Source: an uncultured Bacteroidota bacterium
Lineage (GTDB): Bacteria > Bacteroidota > Bacteroidia > Chitinophagales > Saprospiraceae
NCBI GenBank assembly: GCA_903836265.1
Contig: CAILQK010000068.1
Location: forward strand, 1 to 42,796
Direction of reading: 5' to 3'
DNA length: 42,796 bases
Shown here: positions 1 through 9,554 of the stretch, one piece after another
Layout: every line of letters begins with the position of its first letter
Position numbering within the stretch: the first letter of the stretch is position 1
The notes under the pieces: model-generated
Databases searched by the model: none
Told to the model about the DNA's origin: nothing
The model's input: the letters and a program-made list of their open reading frames with translations, nothing else
Made by a program: the position numbers and the translations under genes

Positions 1-843
1 ACGCGCTCACTCACAGGCCGGCAGCCCGAAATGTTGTCCGACAACCTGTCAGCCGCCCTTTTTGGAGGGATACAGTATGATGAGGCCGGCAGCTCGCTGC
101 CGGACGGTAATATTGTTGCAGGAAATAACGACAATTTGCTGTGGACAGGCTCTGAAGGGAGAACGACCGGAACCGGCGAGCCATTCAGTTACCTGCCCGG
201 CACACTTGAGGAAGTGGACAATCTGTACAAACTGCTCTCCAGCAGCAATTTGATCGTACAGAAACACACAGGCACAGATGCCACAGAAGAGAAATTCAAA
301 CAGCTCGGACAGGGCATATCCGGGAGTCCGGGAATATTGCACATTGCCACGCACGGATTCATTTTTCCTGAACCGGAGCTGCCGGACGCGAACTCGCTGC
401 CGGAAAAAAATGTATACAGCAAAAGTAAAAATCCGCTCCTGCGATCGGGTCTTCTGCTTGCGGGCGCCAATAAAGCCTGGCAGGGTGAGCCAATCGCGGG
501 CAACCGGGAAGATGGCGTTGCCACCGCCTTTGAAATCAGCAAGATGGACCTGTCAGACACCCGGATAGCCGTCCTTTCGGCCTGTAATACCGGCCTGGGC
601 GACCTCAGGGGCGCCGAGGGCGTTTACGGGCTCCAGAGAGCTTTCAAAATGGCCGGAGCTGATTACCTGCTCGTCAGTCTGTGGCAGGTGCCTGACAGCG
701 AAACAGCAGAGTTCATGAGCACCTTTTATACAGCATGGACAGGCGGGCGAAGCGTACAGCAGGCATTCGGCTTTGCCAGAAAAAAGATGAGAAAAAAATA
801 CCGCGATACCAGTCAGTGGGGTGCCTGGGTATTGACAAGATAA
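1..843 (+). CDS. CHAT-domain protein (caspase-like), 5' truncated by the window edge
   Basis: ORF open from nt 1 (TRSLTGRQPE-MLSDN...). CHAT-like motifs: HIATHGF (candidate catalytic His) and LSACNTGLGDLRGAEGVYGLQRAFKMAGADYLLVSLW (candidate catalytic Cys). Confidence 0.88.
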   Translation, partial: TRSLTGRQPEMLSDNLSAALFGGIQYDEAGSSLPDGNIVAGNNDNLLWTGSEGRTTGTGEPFSYLPGTLEEVDNLYKLLSSSNLIVQKHTGTDATEEKFKQLGQGISGSPGILHIATHGFIFPEPELPDANSLPEKNVYSKSKNPLLRSGLLLAGANKAWQGEPIAGNREDGVATAFEISKMDLSDTRIAVLSACNTGLGDLRGAEGVYGLQRAFKMAGADYLLVSLWQVPDSETAEFMSTFYTAWTGGRSVQQAFGFARKKMRKKYRDTSQWGAWVLTR

Positions 844-871
844 GAAGTTGATCGTTTTTTTTGTTTCGGCA

Positions 872-926
872 GCCCCGGTGTGAAGTAGTCGCGCCGGGGC
901 TTTTTTCCATTCAGGCGGTTACAAAT
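872..926 (+). repeat. Intergenic hairpin repeat copy 1, also acts as a terminator-like stem (GCCCCGG...CCGGGGC-TTTTTT)
   Basis: GCCCCGGTGTGAAGTAGTCGCGCCGGGGCTTTTTTCCATTCAGGCGGTTACAAAT; near-identical to 10964-11018. Confidence 0.75.
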
Positions 927-1010
927 ACCACATCAGGAGCATGAATGGAGTGTGATGTACCTCGTTCGTCACTGCCCGTAAAAAGAACTTTCAACCATAC
1001 GATTGCAAAC

Positions 1011-1787
1011 ATGCGCAATGTACAATCCATCGTGGACGAAGTGAGAAAGATGTGGAGCACATACAGTCCGGTTGAGGCAATCCATGCTGCCGCCACATCA
1101 GGATTGTCACTAACCGGTCTGCCACCCTCCCTGCTTCCTGACTGCTACTGCTGCCTCTACAATTTACACAGACAGAGCTTCGATTATGCAGATCCGGGAG
1201 TCACGGCGGTGCTGGGTATTGACCCCGGAGTTTTTGACCTGTCAACCTGGTACTCCATGGTTCACACAGATGACCTGGAAGGCGTGAAGTGGAAAGAGCA
1301 GTATGTACGTGATTTCCTGCTCGGAAGAGTCAGTCCGGCACACCGCTCCGGCTACAGAATTTCCTATGTGTTCCGGATGATATCAAGCGACGGTAAGGAG
1401 AAGAAAATATTGCACCTGGCCTGTGCACTGACCGACAGGGATGGAGAACCCAGTCACCTGGTTTGCATACACACCGACGTCAGTTTTCTTGATATTGAGC
1501 GGTACGACCGTATTTCATTTGTCGGCACCAGCGGCGCCCCCTCCTTTTACGTTCAGGAGACATTCACAGACGTGCAAAAGCCTGATGATTTGCCGGAGAT
1601 TTCTCTTCGGGAAAAAGAGATACTGATTCATCTGTCGCGGGGTTTGTCAAGCAAACAAATTGCCAGTGAACTGAATATCTCCATGCACACCGTAGATACC
1701 CACAGACGCAACCTGCTCCGGAAAACCAAAACAAAAAACACCCTGCAACTGACAGCATTGTGTGTAAAAAATGGAATAATATTGTAA
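1011..1787 (+). CDS. LuxR-family transcriptional regulator with N-terminal PAS-like region (ORF open from 945)
   Basis: C-terminal LSLREKEILIHLSRGLSSKQIASELNISMHTVDTHRRNLLRKTKTKNTLQLT-type HTH; PAS-like sensor in the middle. Start uncertain (945 or 1011). Confidence 0.87.
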   Translation: MRNVQSIVDEVRKMWSTYSPVEAIHAAATSGLSLTGLPPSLLPDCYCCLYNLHRQSFDYADPGVTAVLGIDPGVFDLSTWYSMVHTDDLEGVKWKEQYVRDFLLGRVSPAHRSGYRISYVFRMISSDGKEKKILHLACALTDRDGEPSHLVCIHTDVSFLDIERYDRISFVGTSGAPSFYVQETFTDVQKPDDLPEISLREKEILIHLSRGLSSKQIASELNISMHTVDTHRRNLLRKTKTKNTLQLTALCVKNGIIL

Positions 1788-1815
1788 AAAAAAACAATAT
1801 AAAACTGCGCAAATT

Positions 1816-1861
1816 ACTTAAAAATGAGTATTTTATGAGCATAAAAGCAAAGGTAATTTTG
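1816..1861 (+). promoter_or_regulatory. Candidate operator (ACTTAAAAATGAGT) plus -7 box TAATTTTG
   Basis: ACTT-AAAAAT-GAGT at 1816-1829, 24 nt, then TAATTTTG (TAnnTTTG) at 1854-1861, upstream of the FISUMP gene; same layout at 9555-9601. Confidence 0.6.
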
Positions 1862-2008
1862 TGACATTATTTATCTCCGGATGTCACCGGGCGCTGATAT
1901 TTCCCCATTCCCCGGGGGACTTTCGAAGTATGTGCGCCATTGTACAGTTCAGGGAAATCAACAACCGTATTCTCATGGATGGATTTATCCTCCCAAAATC
2001 ATTCTGCA

Positions 2009-5000
2009 ATGAATAATTTTCTGTACGAATTCAGTTTCCACAGGCTGATATTTGTCTCATTATTGTTTTCTGTCACAGGTCAGAAGCTGCATGCACAGAA
2101 TTGCAATGCAAAAGTTTCGTCCACGGAAACCAGAGTATTCATGTGTCACAACCTCGGTGCTGCCAATACAGGCGCCAATCCGTTAACGCCGGGCTGGGAA
2201 ATCAATGGCGGTTACTGGCAATGGGGGCGCCTGGCACAGGCAGCGGCAGGACCAACCGGCTCAGGCAGTTCGCAGTCCAATTCCGGCAATGTTGGCGGGT
2301 GGAATACAACGCATGCTGACAATGGTTCATGGACCGACAACAGCAAGACATCAAATGACCCATGTCCGGCCGGATTTCGCATTCCGACGAAAACGCAGTG
2401 GGACGGGGTTGTCGCCAATAATACCATTACATATACTGGTACCAACTGGTCATCCGGCGCAACCAACTACAGCACGGGCATCAGGTTGGGCGACAACCTG
2501 TTTCTCCCGGCTGCCGGCACAAGGAACGGCATAACCGGTGCGTTATTCGACCGGGGTTTAACCGGTTTCTACTGGAGCAGTACAGAACTTGGCTCTGTCA
2601 ACGCCTGGGATCTGCGTTTCAACAATGGCAGTGTTTCCACGCAAAGTAACTTCAGACGCGCCGACGGATTCTCTGTGCGTTGTATCGCAGAGTCTGCCAT
2701 TACAGGTTCAACGGGTGCGCTGAACTGCCCGGGAAGCAGTGTAACAGGTACACTTACTGTCGGGCAGCCTGCCACAGGTGTTTCGGCATCTGTGCCATAC
2801 ACCAGTGGAAATGGCGGAGCACACAGCGGACAAACAGTTGCTTCAACCGGTGTGACCGGACTCACCGCCACCCTCTCTGCAGGCACTTTCGCCAATGGCA
2901 GCGGAGCACTGACGTACAACATAACCGGTACCCCTTCTGCAGCGGGCGTTGCCAGCTTTGCGCTGAGTATCGGCGGTCAGAGCTGTACCCTCGCTGTAAC
3001 CGTTGCGAGTGCCGTATGCAGTGCAAAGGTATCTGTATCAGAAGTGAGGGAGTTTATGTGCCATAACCTCGGTGCTGCAAACACGAGTGCCGATCCGTTT
3101 ACTCCCGGCTGGGAAATCAATGGCGGTTACTGGCAGTGGGGACGCCCGGCACAGGCCGCGGCCGGTCCGGCAGGCGCCGGATCGGGGCAGGCCAACGATG
3201 GCGCTGTTTCAGGATGGAATACTGCCAATGCTGCCAACGGCGACTGGTCCGACAACTCCAAAACGGCCAACGATCCTTGTCCTGCAGGATTCAGGGTGCC
3301 CACCAAAACTCAATGGGATGGCATAAAAGCCAATAACACCCTGACCAATCTGGGTACATGGACCAGCAGCCCAACCAATTACAGCAGTGGAAAGAAAGTT
3401 GGAACAGCCCTGATGCTCCCGGCGGCTGGCGTTCGGCTGGGAGATAACAACGGCACATTATATTTAAGAGGTTTGTTCGGGGGGTACTGGACGAGTACAG
3501 AATCAGGTTCATCAAATGCCTGGGGTATGTACTTTGAAAGCGGTTATTTTAACCCGAGTACCAACTATGTGCGCACTTTCGGGCTCTCTGTAAGGTGTAT
3601 GTCGGAAACTCCCATTACAGGATCTGTTGCCACTCTCAACTGCGCAGGGGCAACGGTTACAGGTACACTCACTTCAGGTCAGGCAGCAACTGGCGTTACC
3701 GCCTCGGTTCCCTACACTGGCGGCAATGGAGGGGGACACAATGGACAAACAGTCACCTCTACAGGCGTAACCGGACTTACTGCAGCCCTGTCAGCAGGCA
3801 ACTTTGCCAATGGCAGCGGCTCACTCACCTACAATATCACCGGAACTCCATCGTCAACCGGCACGGCAAACTTTGCACTCGATATCGGTGGCAAAACATG
3901 TACGCTTTCCGTCAGTGTCGCAAGTGTACAGTGCAGCGCCAAAGTATCTGCCACAGAAACGAGGGTATTCATGTGCCACAACCTCGGTGCTGCCAATACA
4001 GGTGCCAATCCGTTAACGCCGGGCTGGGAAATCAATGGCGGTTACTGGCAATGGGGCCGCCCGGCACAGGCCGCGGCCGGCCCAACCGGCCCCGGTTCAG
4101 GAGAAGCCAATATTGGTATCATCAGCGGATGGAATACTACCGCAGAACCAAATGGTGCATGGACAGATGCCAGTAAAACAGCCAATGACCCTTGTCCGTC
4201 AGGTTTCAGGGTACCCACAAAAGCACAGTGGGATGGCGTGGTGACCAATAATACCAGATCCAATGTGGGAACCTTCTTCAATAACGCTACCAATTACAGC
4301 TCCGGAGTTAAATTCGGCAACAACCTGATGCTTCCAACAGCGGGACGCAGGTATTACCTCAACAGCTCGTTTGACTTCCGCGGAAACGTTGGCTTCTACT
4401 GGAGTACCACAGAGAATGGATCCACCGAATCATGGTTCCTGCTCATCAATGGTGATGGAGCCTATGTTTTCAACAGTGGTATCAGAGCCGACGGATTTTC
4501 CGTGCGTTGCATCGCAGAATCTGCTGTTACAGGTTCAACAGGTGCACTAAACTGCGCAGGAAACAGTGTAACAGGTACACTTACTGTCGGGCAGCCCGCT
4601 ACAGGTGTTTCAGCATCTGTGCCTTACACCGGTGGAAATGGCGGAGCACACAGCGGACAAACAGTTGCTTCAACAGGTGTTACCGGACTCACTGCCACCC
4701 TCTCTGCAGGCACTTTCGCCAATGGCAGCGGGGCCCTCACCTACAATATCACAGGTACCCCTTCTGCAGCGGGCGTAGCCAGCTTTGCGCTGAGTATCGG
4801 CGGTCAGAGCTGTACCCTCGCTGTAACATCGGAACCCCCCATTACAGGATCTGTTGCCGCTCTCAACTGCGCAGGGGCAACGGTTACAGGTACACTCTCT
4901 TCAGGTCAGGCAGCAACTGGCGTTACCGCCTCAGTTCCCTACACTGGCGGCAATGGAGGGGTACACAATGGACAAACAGTCACCTCTACAGGCGTATCCG

Positions 5001-8000
5001 GACTTACTGCAGCCCTGTCAGCCAGCACCTTCGCCAGTGGCAGCGGCTCTCTCAACTATGTAATAACCGGTACTCCTGCCACTTCCGGCACCGCAAACTT
5101 TGAACTGAATATCGGTGGACAAACCTGTACACTTTCTGTGCAGATTGCCAGTGCCCGTTGCTTCGCGAAAATATCAGCGACAGAAACCAGGGTATTTATG
5201 TGCCACAACCTCGGTGCAGCCAATACAGGCGCTGATCCGTTTACTCCCGGATGGGAAATCAATGGCGGTTACTGGCAGTGGGGGCGTTTAAGCCAGGCTG
5301 CAGCAGGCCCGACAGGGCCGGGGGCCGGACAGGCAAATGAGGTCGCAGTTACGGGTTGGAATACTTCCAACGCTCCCGCTGGTTCCTGGTCTGACAATAC
5401 CAGGACGTCCAGTGACCCATGTCCTGCCGGGTTCAGGGTGCCGACAAGAACACATTGGGAAGGTGTAATATCCAATAATTCCCAGACAGGCACAGGAACA
5501 TGGTCGTCCGGCTTTACCAATTACAGTTCTGGAAAGATGTTTGGAAACAATCTGTTCTTTCCTGCTGCAGGATACAGAAACATAAGTAATGGAGCACTGG
5601 CAGGACGTGGAAACTCCAGCTATTACTGGAGCAGCACAGAAAACGGCGCGTTTGTTATAAGCCTTTCAGTTGGACTGAATCAAAGTTCAGTATTCAATGA
5701 TAACCACACCTACGGCAACTCCATACGTTGTATCGCAGAATCTCCTGTGATTGGTTCGATTGGAGCGCTCAACTGTTCGGGGACAACCGTCAGCGGCACA
5801 CTTATTGCCGGTCAGGCGGCCTCGGGGATTTCTGCCTCTGTGCCCTACACAGGCGGGAATGAAGGTGCGCATAACGGACAAACGATTTCCTCAACCGGTG
5901 TGACCGGCCTCACTGCCACCCTCACTGCAGGCACTTTCGCCAATGGCAGCGGGGCACTGACATACAACATCACCGGCATCCCCTCTGCAGCGGGTGTTGC
6001 CAACTTTGCGCTGAACATTGGAGGTCGGGGTTGTACCCTGTCGGCAGTTGCAGTACAATTGCCTGTCATCTCAACAGTCGAGAATTCAGGATACACGAAC
6101 AACGACGGAGTGATTTGTGCAGGTGCAACCGTGACGCTCAATGCTGTCAATGGCACAAGCTTTGTTTGGAGTAACGGATCAGGCACGTCATCCACGGTGG
6201 TTTCACCAACTTCGACCACTACCTACACAGTAACGGCTACCGATTCATTCGGATCCACCACTACTGCCTCTGCGACAATAACTGTAAATTCAGTTCCGGC
6301 ACCCGGCCTTTCCATCGCTGAAACCTCGGGGGCAGCAGTCAACGACGGCGAAATCTGTTCCGGTGCGAATGTGACACTCACTGCGTCAGGCGGAGGAACC
6401 TATTTGTGGAATACAGCCAGTTCTGCGGCGTCCATTACTGTTTCACCAGTGTCAACAACCACCTACACTGTATTGGTTACCAGTGTGAACGGATGCAGTG
6501 CCACGGCTGTCGGTACGATAGCGGTTACTCAACAGCAGGTGCCGACAGTGGCTGTTTTTGAATTGTCGGGTGCAGCCAACAACGATGCAGTCATTTGTGA
6601 GGGGGCAAGTGCTTCACTCACGGCTTCGGGAGGCAGCTCATACCTGTGGTCGAACGGGGCTTCCACTGCGTCAATTGATGTATCGCCGACTGCCACTGCC
6701 ACCTACACCGTTACGGCAACCAACAACAACGGTTGTACTGCAACCAACACCCGTACAATAACAGTTACCCCGCAGGCGATTCCTTCAGTTGCCGTTTCGG
6801 AAGTTTCGGGTGTGTCTGATAATGACGCGATCATTTGTGAGGGAGCAAGCGCTTCACTCACAGTTTCGGGGGGGGTATCCTACATCTGGTCAAACGGAGC
6901 CACCACTGCGTCAATCAGTGTAACACCGGCAGCTACAGCCACTTACACCGTTACAGCAACCAACGCCAACGGTTGTACTGCAACCAACACCCGTACAATC
7001 GTGGTTAATCCGATACCCTCAACAATGGTGACTGTAGAGGAAATGTCGGGTTCAGCCGTCAACGATGGTATAATATGTGCGGGGGCAAGCGTATTGCTCA
7101 CCGCTTCGGGAGGAATTTCATTTCTTTGGACAAACGGTGTCTCCGGCACTTCATTAACAGTTTCGCCAACTGCTACTGCCACTTACACCGTAACGGCAAC
7201 CGATGCCAATGGATGTAATGCAACAACAAGCCAGACGATTACTGTCAATCCGTTGCCAAATCCTTCAGTAGTTGTTGCGGAAACCTCCGGTCTGGTCAGT
7301 AACGATGCTGTAATCTGTATGGGATCAAGCGCGTTACTTACAGCTTCAGGAGGTGTTTCCTATCTGTGGAATAACGGATCCAATACGTCATCCAATACCG
7401 TATCGCCATCCGTGACCACCACTTACACTGTTACCTTAACCAATGTCAATGGCTGTACTGCGAGCACAACCCGCACAATCACAGTTATTCCACCTCCGAC
7501 TCCAACCATCACCGTTGCTGAAACTTCAGCAGCAGCCAATAACGACGGTGTAATATGTGTAGGTGATGGCGCCACACTGACAGCTGCAGATGGTATTTCG
7601 TACGTCTGGAATACAGGCGCTGCATCAACTTCCATCAGTGTGAGTCCCGCAGTCACAACCACCTACACGGTAACGGTAACCAACAGCAACCTTTGTACTG
7701 CTACCGCTACCACCACGGTAACGGTTCTGGCAGATGCCACGATCACCTCATTCAGTCCGGCATCCGGACAACCGGGTACAATCGTTACAATCAACGGAGC
7801 AGCGATGGGTTGCCTGCAATCGGTAACTATCGGTGGTGTCCCGCAGATCATTCTGGGAAAAACCAATAATTCAGCCACGATATTTGTCATGCCCGGCACA
7901 CCCTCAGGTCCGATCAGCGTGACTGCGAACAACAACAGTCTGGCTGTCAGTTCCACCGCGTTTACAGTGACCGCCACACCACACCCCTACATTCAGCAGG

Positions 8001-9451
8001 GAGGCAAGACTGCTGGGGGCAGTTCATCGGGAAGCCCCCAGCAGGGCACATCAGTGGCCGTGAGTGCAGATGGAAATACCGTTGCAATCGGTGGCCCGAC
8101 AGACGACTCCAACAAGGGAGCAGTCTGGATATTTGTCAGGAATGGTACAACCTGGTCTCAACAGGGAGGCAAACTGACAGGCTCAGGTGCCGTTGGCACC
8201 GCCCGTCAGGGAACATCAGTAGCAATCAGTGCCGACGGAAATACAGTTGCAATCGGAGGCCCGACAGACAATTCATCCGCAGGTGCAGTCTGGATCTTCA
8301 CCCGCACGAATGGCATGTGGTCCCAGCAGGGAAATAAACTGACTGGTACAGGCGCTTCCGGTAATGCACAACAGGGTGCTGCAATCAGTCTGAGTGCTAC
8401 CGGAAATATAATGGCAGTTGGTGGCCCTGCGGACAATTCATATTCCGGTGCCGCCTGGGTCTTCGCCCGTAATGGCGACACATGGGCACAGGAGGGATCC
8501 AAATTAACAGGAACAGGAAAAGTGGGCCAGGCTCGCCAGGGTGTCTCGGTTGCGGTCAGTTCAGATGGTACCACCCTGATTACAGGCGGGAACAATGATA
8601 TGAATCGCCGGGGTGCAGCCTGGGTGTTTGTCAGAGGCAGCGGAACATGGAACCAGCAGGGCACCAAACTGGTGGGAACAGGAGCATCTTCCGATAGCTG
8701 GCAGGGTATCTCGGTAGCTGTCAGCGCCAATGGCAATACTGCCCTGATCGGAGGAAGTTCTGACAATTCGCTGAAAGGTGCAGCATGGGTATTCACCCGC
8801 AGCAGCGGCATGTGGAGTCAGCAGGGGTCAAAACTTGTCGGTACCGGTGCAACTGGTGCTGCCCGCCAGGGAAGCTCCGTTGGACTCAGCGCAGATGGAA
8901 ATACCGCGGTTATCGGAGGCTTTGGCGACAACTCCAACAGAGGCGCCATGTGGGTTTACAAGCGAAATGGCACCACCTGGGCACAACAGGGAGCGAAGAT
9001 CAACGGCAGCGGGGCATCGGGCTCGGCAAAACAGGGCACAGCAGCCAGTCTGAGTTCAAATGGCACAACTGTTGCGATTGGCGGACCTGCCGACGCATCA
9101 AACAAGGGAGCATTCTGGTTCTTTGTACCGAATTCGGCACTGGCAGATACCAAAACTGATGTGCGCACTGAAGAGGAGCAATCTGCTGCAGATCACAAGG
9201 TTGTGTTGTACCAGAACGTACCCAACCCGCTCACCGACAGAACAAGTGTCAGATTCACAATACCTGAAGCCTGCACGGCGACATGGCAAATTACAGACAT
9301 AAAAGGAAGGACAATACTTGAACTGAAGCGCAACTACCCGGCAGGCGACAACACGGAAGTATTTGATTTAAGTGGTTACCAGGGCGTATTCTGGTACACA
9401 CTCCGGACTCCATTTGGAAATAAAACAAGACAAATGTTGATCATCAAATAG
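2009..9451 (+). CDS. Giant secreted FISUMP-domain protein: 4 FISUMP units, 5 Ig-like caps, seven 80-aa repeats, IPT/TIG-like segment, seven 55-aa FG-GAP-like repeats, T9SS type A C-terminal domain
   Basis: FISUMP signatures (GWEINGGYWQWGR, DPCPAGFRVPTKTQWDG, GFYWSSTE, GFSVRCIAE); repeats YTVTATNANGCTAT; VSADGNTVAIGGP repeats; C-term YQNVPNPLTDRTSVRFTIPEA...KTRQMLIIK. The ORF track starts at 1940 (TTG); ATG 2009 is followed by a plausible signal peptide. Confidence 0.9.
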   Translation: MNNFLYEFSFHRLIFVSLLFSVTGQKLHAQNCNAKVSSTETRVFMCHNLGAANTGANPLTPGWEINGGYWQWGRLAQAAAGPTGSGSSQSNSGNVGGWNTTHADNGSWTDNSKTSNDPCPAGFRIPTKTQWDGVVANNTITYTGTNWSSGATNYSTGIRLGDNLFLPAAGTRNGITGALFDRGLTGFYWSSTELGSVNAWDLRFNNGSVSTQSNFRRADGFSVRCIAESAITGSTGALNCPGSSVTGTLTVGQPATGVSASVPYTSGNGGAHSGQTVASTGVTGLTATLSAGTFANGSGALTYNITGTPSAAGVASFALSIGGQSCTLAVTVASAVCSAKVSVSEVREFMCHNLGAANTSADPFTPGWEINGGYWQWGRPAQAAAGPAGAGSGQANDGAVSGWNTANAANGDWSDNSKTANDPCPAGFRVPTKTQWDGIKANNTLTNLGTWTSSPTNYSSGKKVGTALMLPAAGVRLGDNNGTLYLRGLFGGYWTSTESGSSNAWGMYFESGYFNPSTNYVRTFGLSVRCMSETPITGSVATLNCAGATVTGTLTSGQAATGVTASVPYTGGNGGGHNGQTVTSTGVTGLTAALSAGNFANGSGSLTYNITGTPSSTGTANFALDIGGKTCTLSVSVASVQCSAKVSATETRVFMCHNLGAANTGANPLTPGWEINGGYWQWGRPAQAAAGPTGPGSGEANIGIISGWNTTAEPNGAWTDASKTANDPCPSGFRVPTKAQWDGVVTNNTRSNVGTFFNNATNYSSGVKFGNNLMLPTAGRRYYLNSSFDFRGNVGFYWSTTENGSTESWFLLINGDGAYVFNSGIRADGFSVRCIAESAVTGSTGALNCAGNSVTGTLTVGQPATGVSASVPYTGGNGGAHSGQTVASTGVTGLTATLSAGTFANGSGALTYNITGTPSAAGVASFALSIGGQSCTLAVTSEPPITGSVAALNCAGATVTGTLSSGQAATGVTASVPYTGGNGGVHNGQTVTSTGVSGLTAALSASTFASGSGSLNYVITGTPATSGTANFELNIGGQTCTLSVQIASARCFAKISATETRVFMCHNLGAANTGADPFTPGWEINGGYWQWGRLSQAAAGPTGPGAGQANEVAVTGWNTSNAPAGSWSDNTRTSSDPCPAGFRVPTRTHWEGVISNNSQTGTGTWSSGFTNYSSGKMFGNNLFFPAAGYRNISNGALAGRGNSSYYWSSTENGAFVISLSVGLNQSSVFNDNHTYGNSIRCIAESPVIGSIGALNCSGTTVSGTLIAGQAASGISASVPYTGGNEGAHNGQTISSTGVTGLTATLTAGTFANGSGALTYNITGIPSAAGVANFALNIGGRGCTLSAVAVQLPVISTVENSGYTNNDGVICAGATVTLNAVNGTSFVWSNGSGTSSTVVSPTSTTTYTVTATDSFGSTTTASATITVNSVPAPGLSIAETSGAAVNDGEICSGANVTLTASGGGTYLWNTASSAASITVSPVSTTTYTVLVTSVNGCSATAVGTIAVTQQQVPTVAVFELSGAANNDAVICEGASASLTASGGSSYLWSNGASTASIDVSPTATATYTVTATNNNGCTATNTRTITVTPQAIPSVAVSEVSGVSDNDAIICEGASASLTVSGGVSYIWSNGATTASISVTPAATATYTVTATNANGCTATNTRTIVVNPIPSTMVTVEEMSGSAVNDGIICAGASVLLTASGGISFLWTNGVSGTSLTVSPTATATYTVTATDANGCNATTSQTITVNPLPNPSVVVAETSGLVSNDAVICMGSSALLTASGGVSYLWNNGSNTSSNTVSPSVTTTYTVTLTNVNGCTASTTRTITVIPPPTPTITVAETSAAANNDGVICVGDGATLTAADGISYVWNTGAASTSISVSPAVTTTYTVTVTNSNLCTATATTTVTVLADATITSFSPASGQPGTIVTINGAAMGCLQSVTIGGVPQIILGKTNNSATIFVMPGTPSGPISVTANNNSLAVSSTAFTVTATPHPYIQQGGKTAGGSSSGSPQQGTSVAVSADGNTVAIGGPTDDSNKGAVWIFVRNGTTWSQQGGKLTGSGAVGTARQGTSVAISADGNTVAIGGPTDNSSAGAVWIFTRTNGMWSQQGNKLTGTGASGNAQQGAAISLSATGNIMAVGGPADNSYSGAAWVFARNGDTWAQEGSKLTGTGKVGQARQGVSVAVSSDGTTLITGGNNDMNRRGAAWVFVRGSGTWNQQGTKLVGTGASSDSWQGISVAVSANGNTALIGGSSDNSLKGAAWVFTRSSGMWSQQGSKLVGTGATGAARQGSSVGLSADGNTAVIGGFGDNSNRGAMWVYKRNGTTWAQQGAKINGSGASGSAKQGTAASLSSNGTTVAIGGPADASNKGAFWFFVPNSALADTKTDVRTEEEQSAADHKVVLYQNVPNPLTDRTSVRFTIPEACTATWQITDIKGRTILELKRNYPAGDNTEVFDLSGYQGVFWYTLRTPFGNKTRQMLIIK
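2689..6050 (+). repeat. Alternating FISUMP/cap repeat region with A-type and B-type caps
   Basis: Cap A at ~2689-3010 and ~4516-4827, cap B at ~3604-3922 and ~4828-5150, a fifth cap at ~5738-6050. Long near-identical DNA stretches within each type. Confidence 0.85.
6056..7735 (+). repeat. Seven tandem 240-bp (80-aa) Ig-like repeats with no length variation
   Basis: The equivalent ATxTGT (IC) position recurs ending at 6120, 6360, 6600, 6840, 7080, 7320 and 7560. Confidence 0.88.
7987..9131 (+). repeat. Seven tandem 165-bp (55-aa) FG-GAP-like repeats, probable seven-bladed beta-propeller
   Basis: CAGGG(x) anchor at 8042, 8207, 8372, 8537, 8702, 8867 and 9032, exactly 165 bp apart; a partial unit precedes the first. 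Confidence 0.85.
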
Positions 9452-9471
9452 TTGATCGCCTGCAAACCTTG

Positions 9472-9510
9472 ACACACGGCCGTCCGGACTTGATTCGGAT
9501 GGCCGTGTGT
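9472..9510 (+). terminator. Strong hairpin after the FISUMP gene (no clear U-tract)
   Basis: ACACACGGCCGTCCGGA ... TCGGATGGCCGTGTGT, 21 nt after the stop codon. Confidence 0.5.
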
Positions 9511-9554
9511 ATTTGGCGTCACGACGTGCCATTTCTGACAAACAGATTGAAAAA

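Noticed and set aside
1-843. CHAT protein as a CRISPR-associated (Craspase-type) protease
   Set aside because: No CRISPR array or cas gene visible in the window; CHAT domains are common in other contexts.
6056-9131. Regular tandem repeats as a possible CRISPR-like array
   Set aside because: Units are 240 and 165 bp, stay in one open reading frame and encode protein repeats; no short repeat-spacer pattern.
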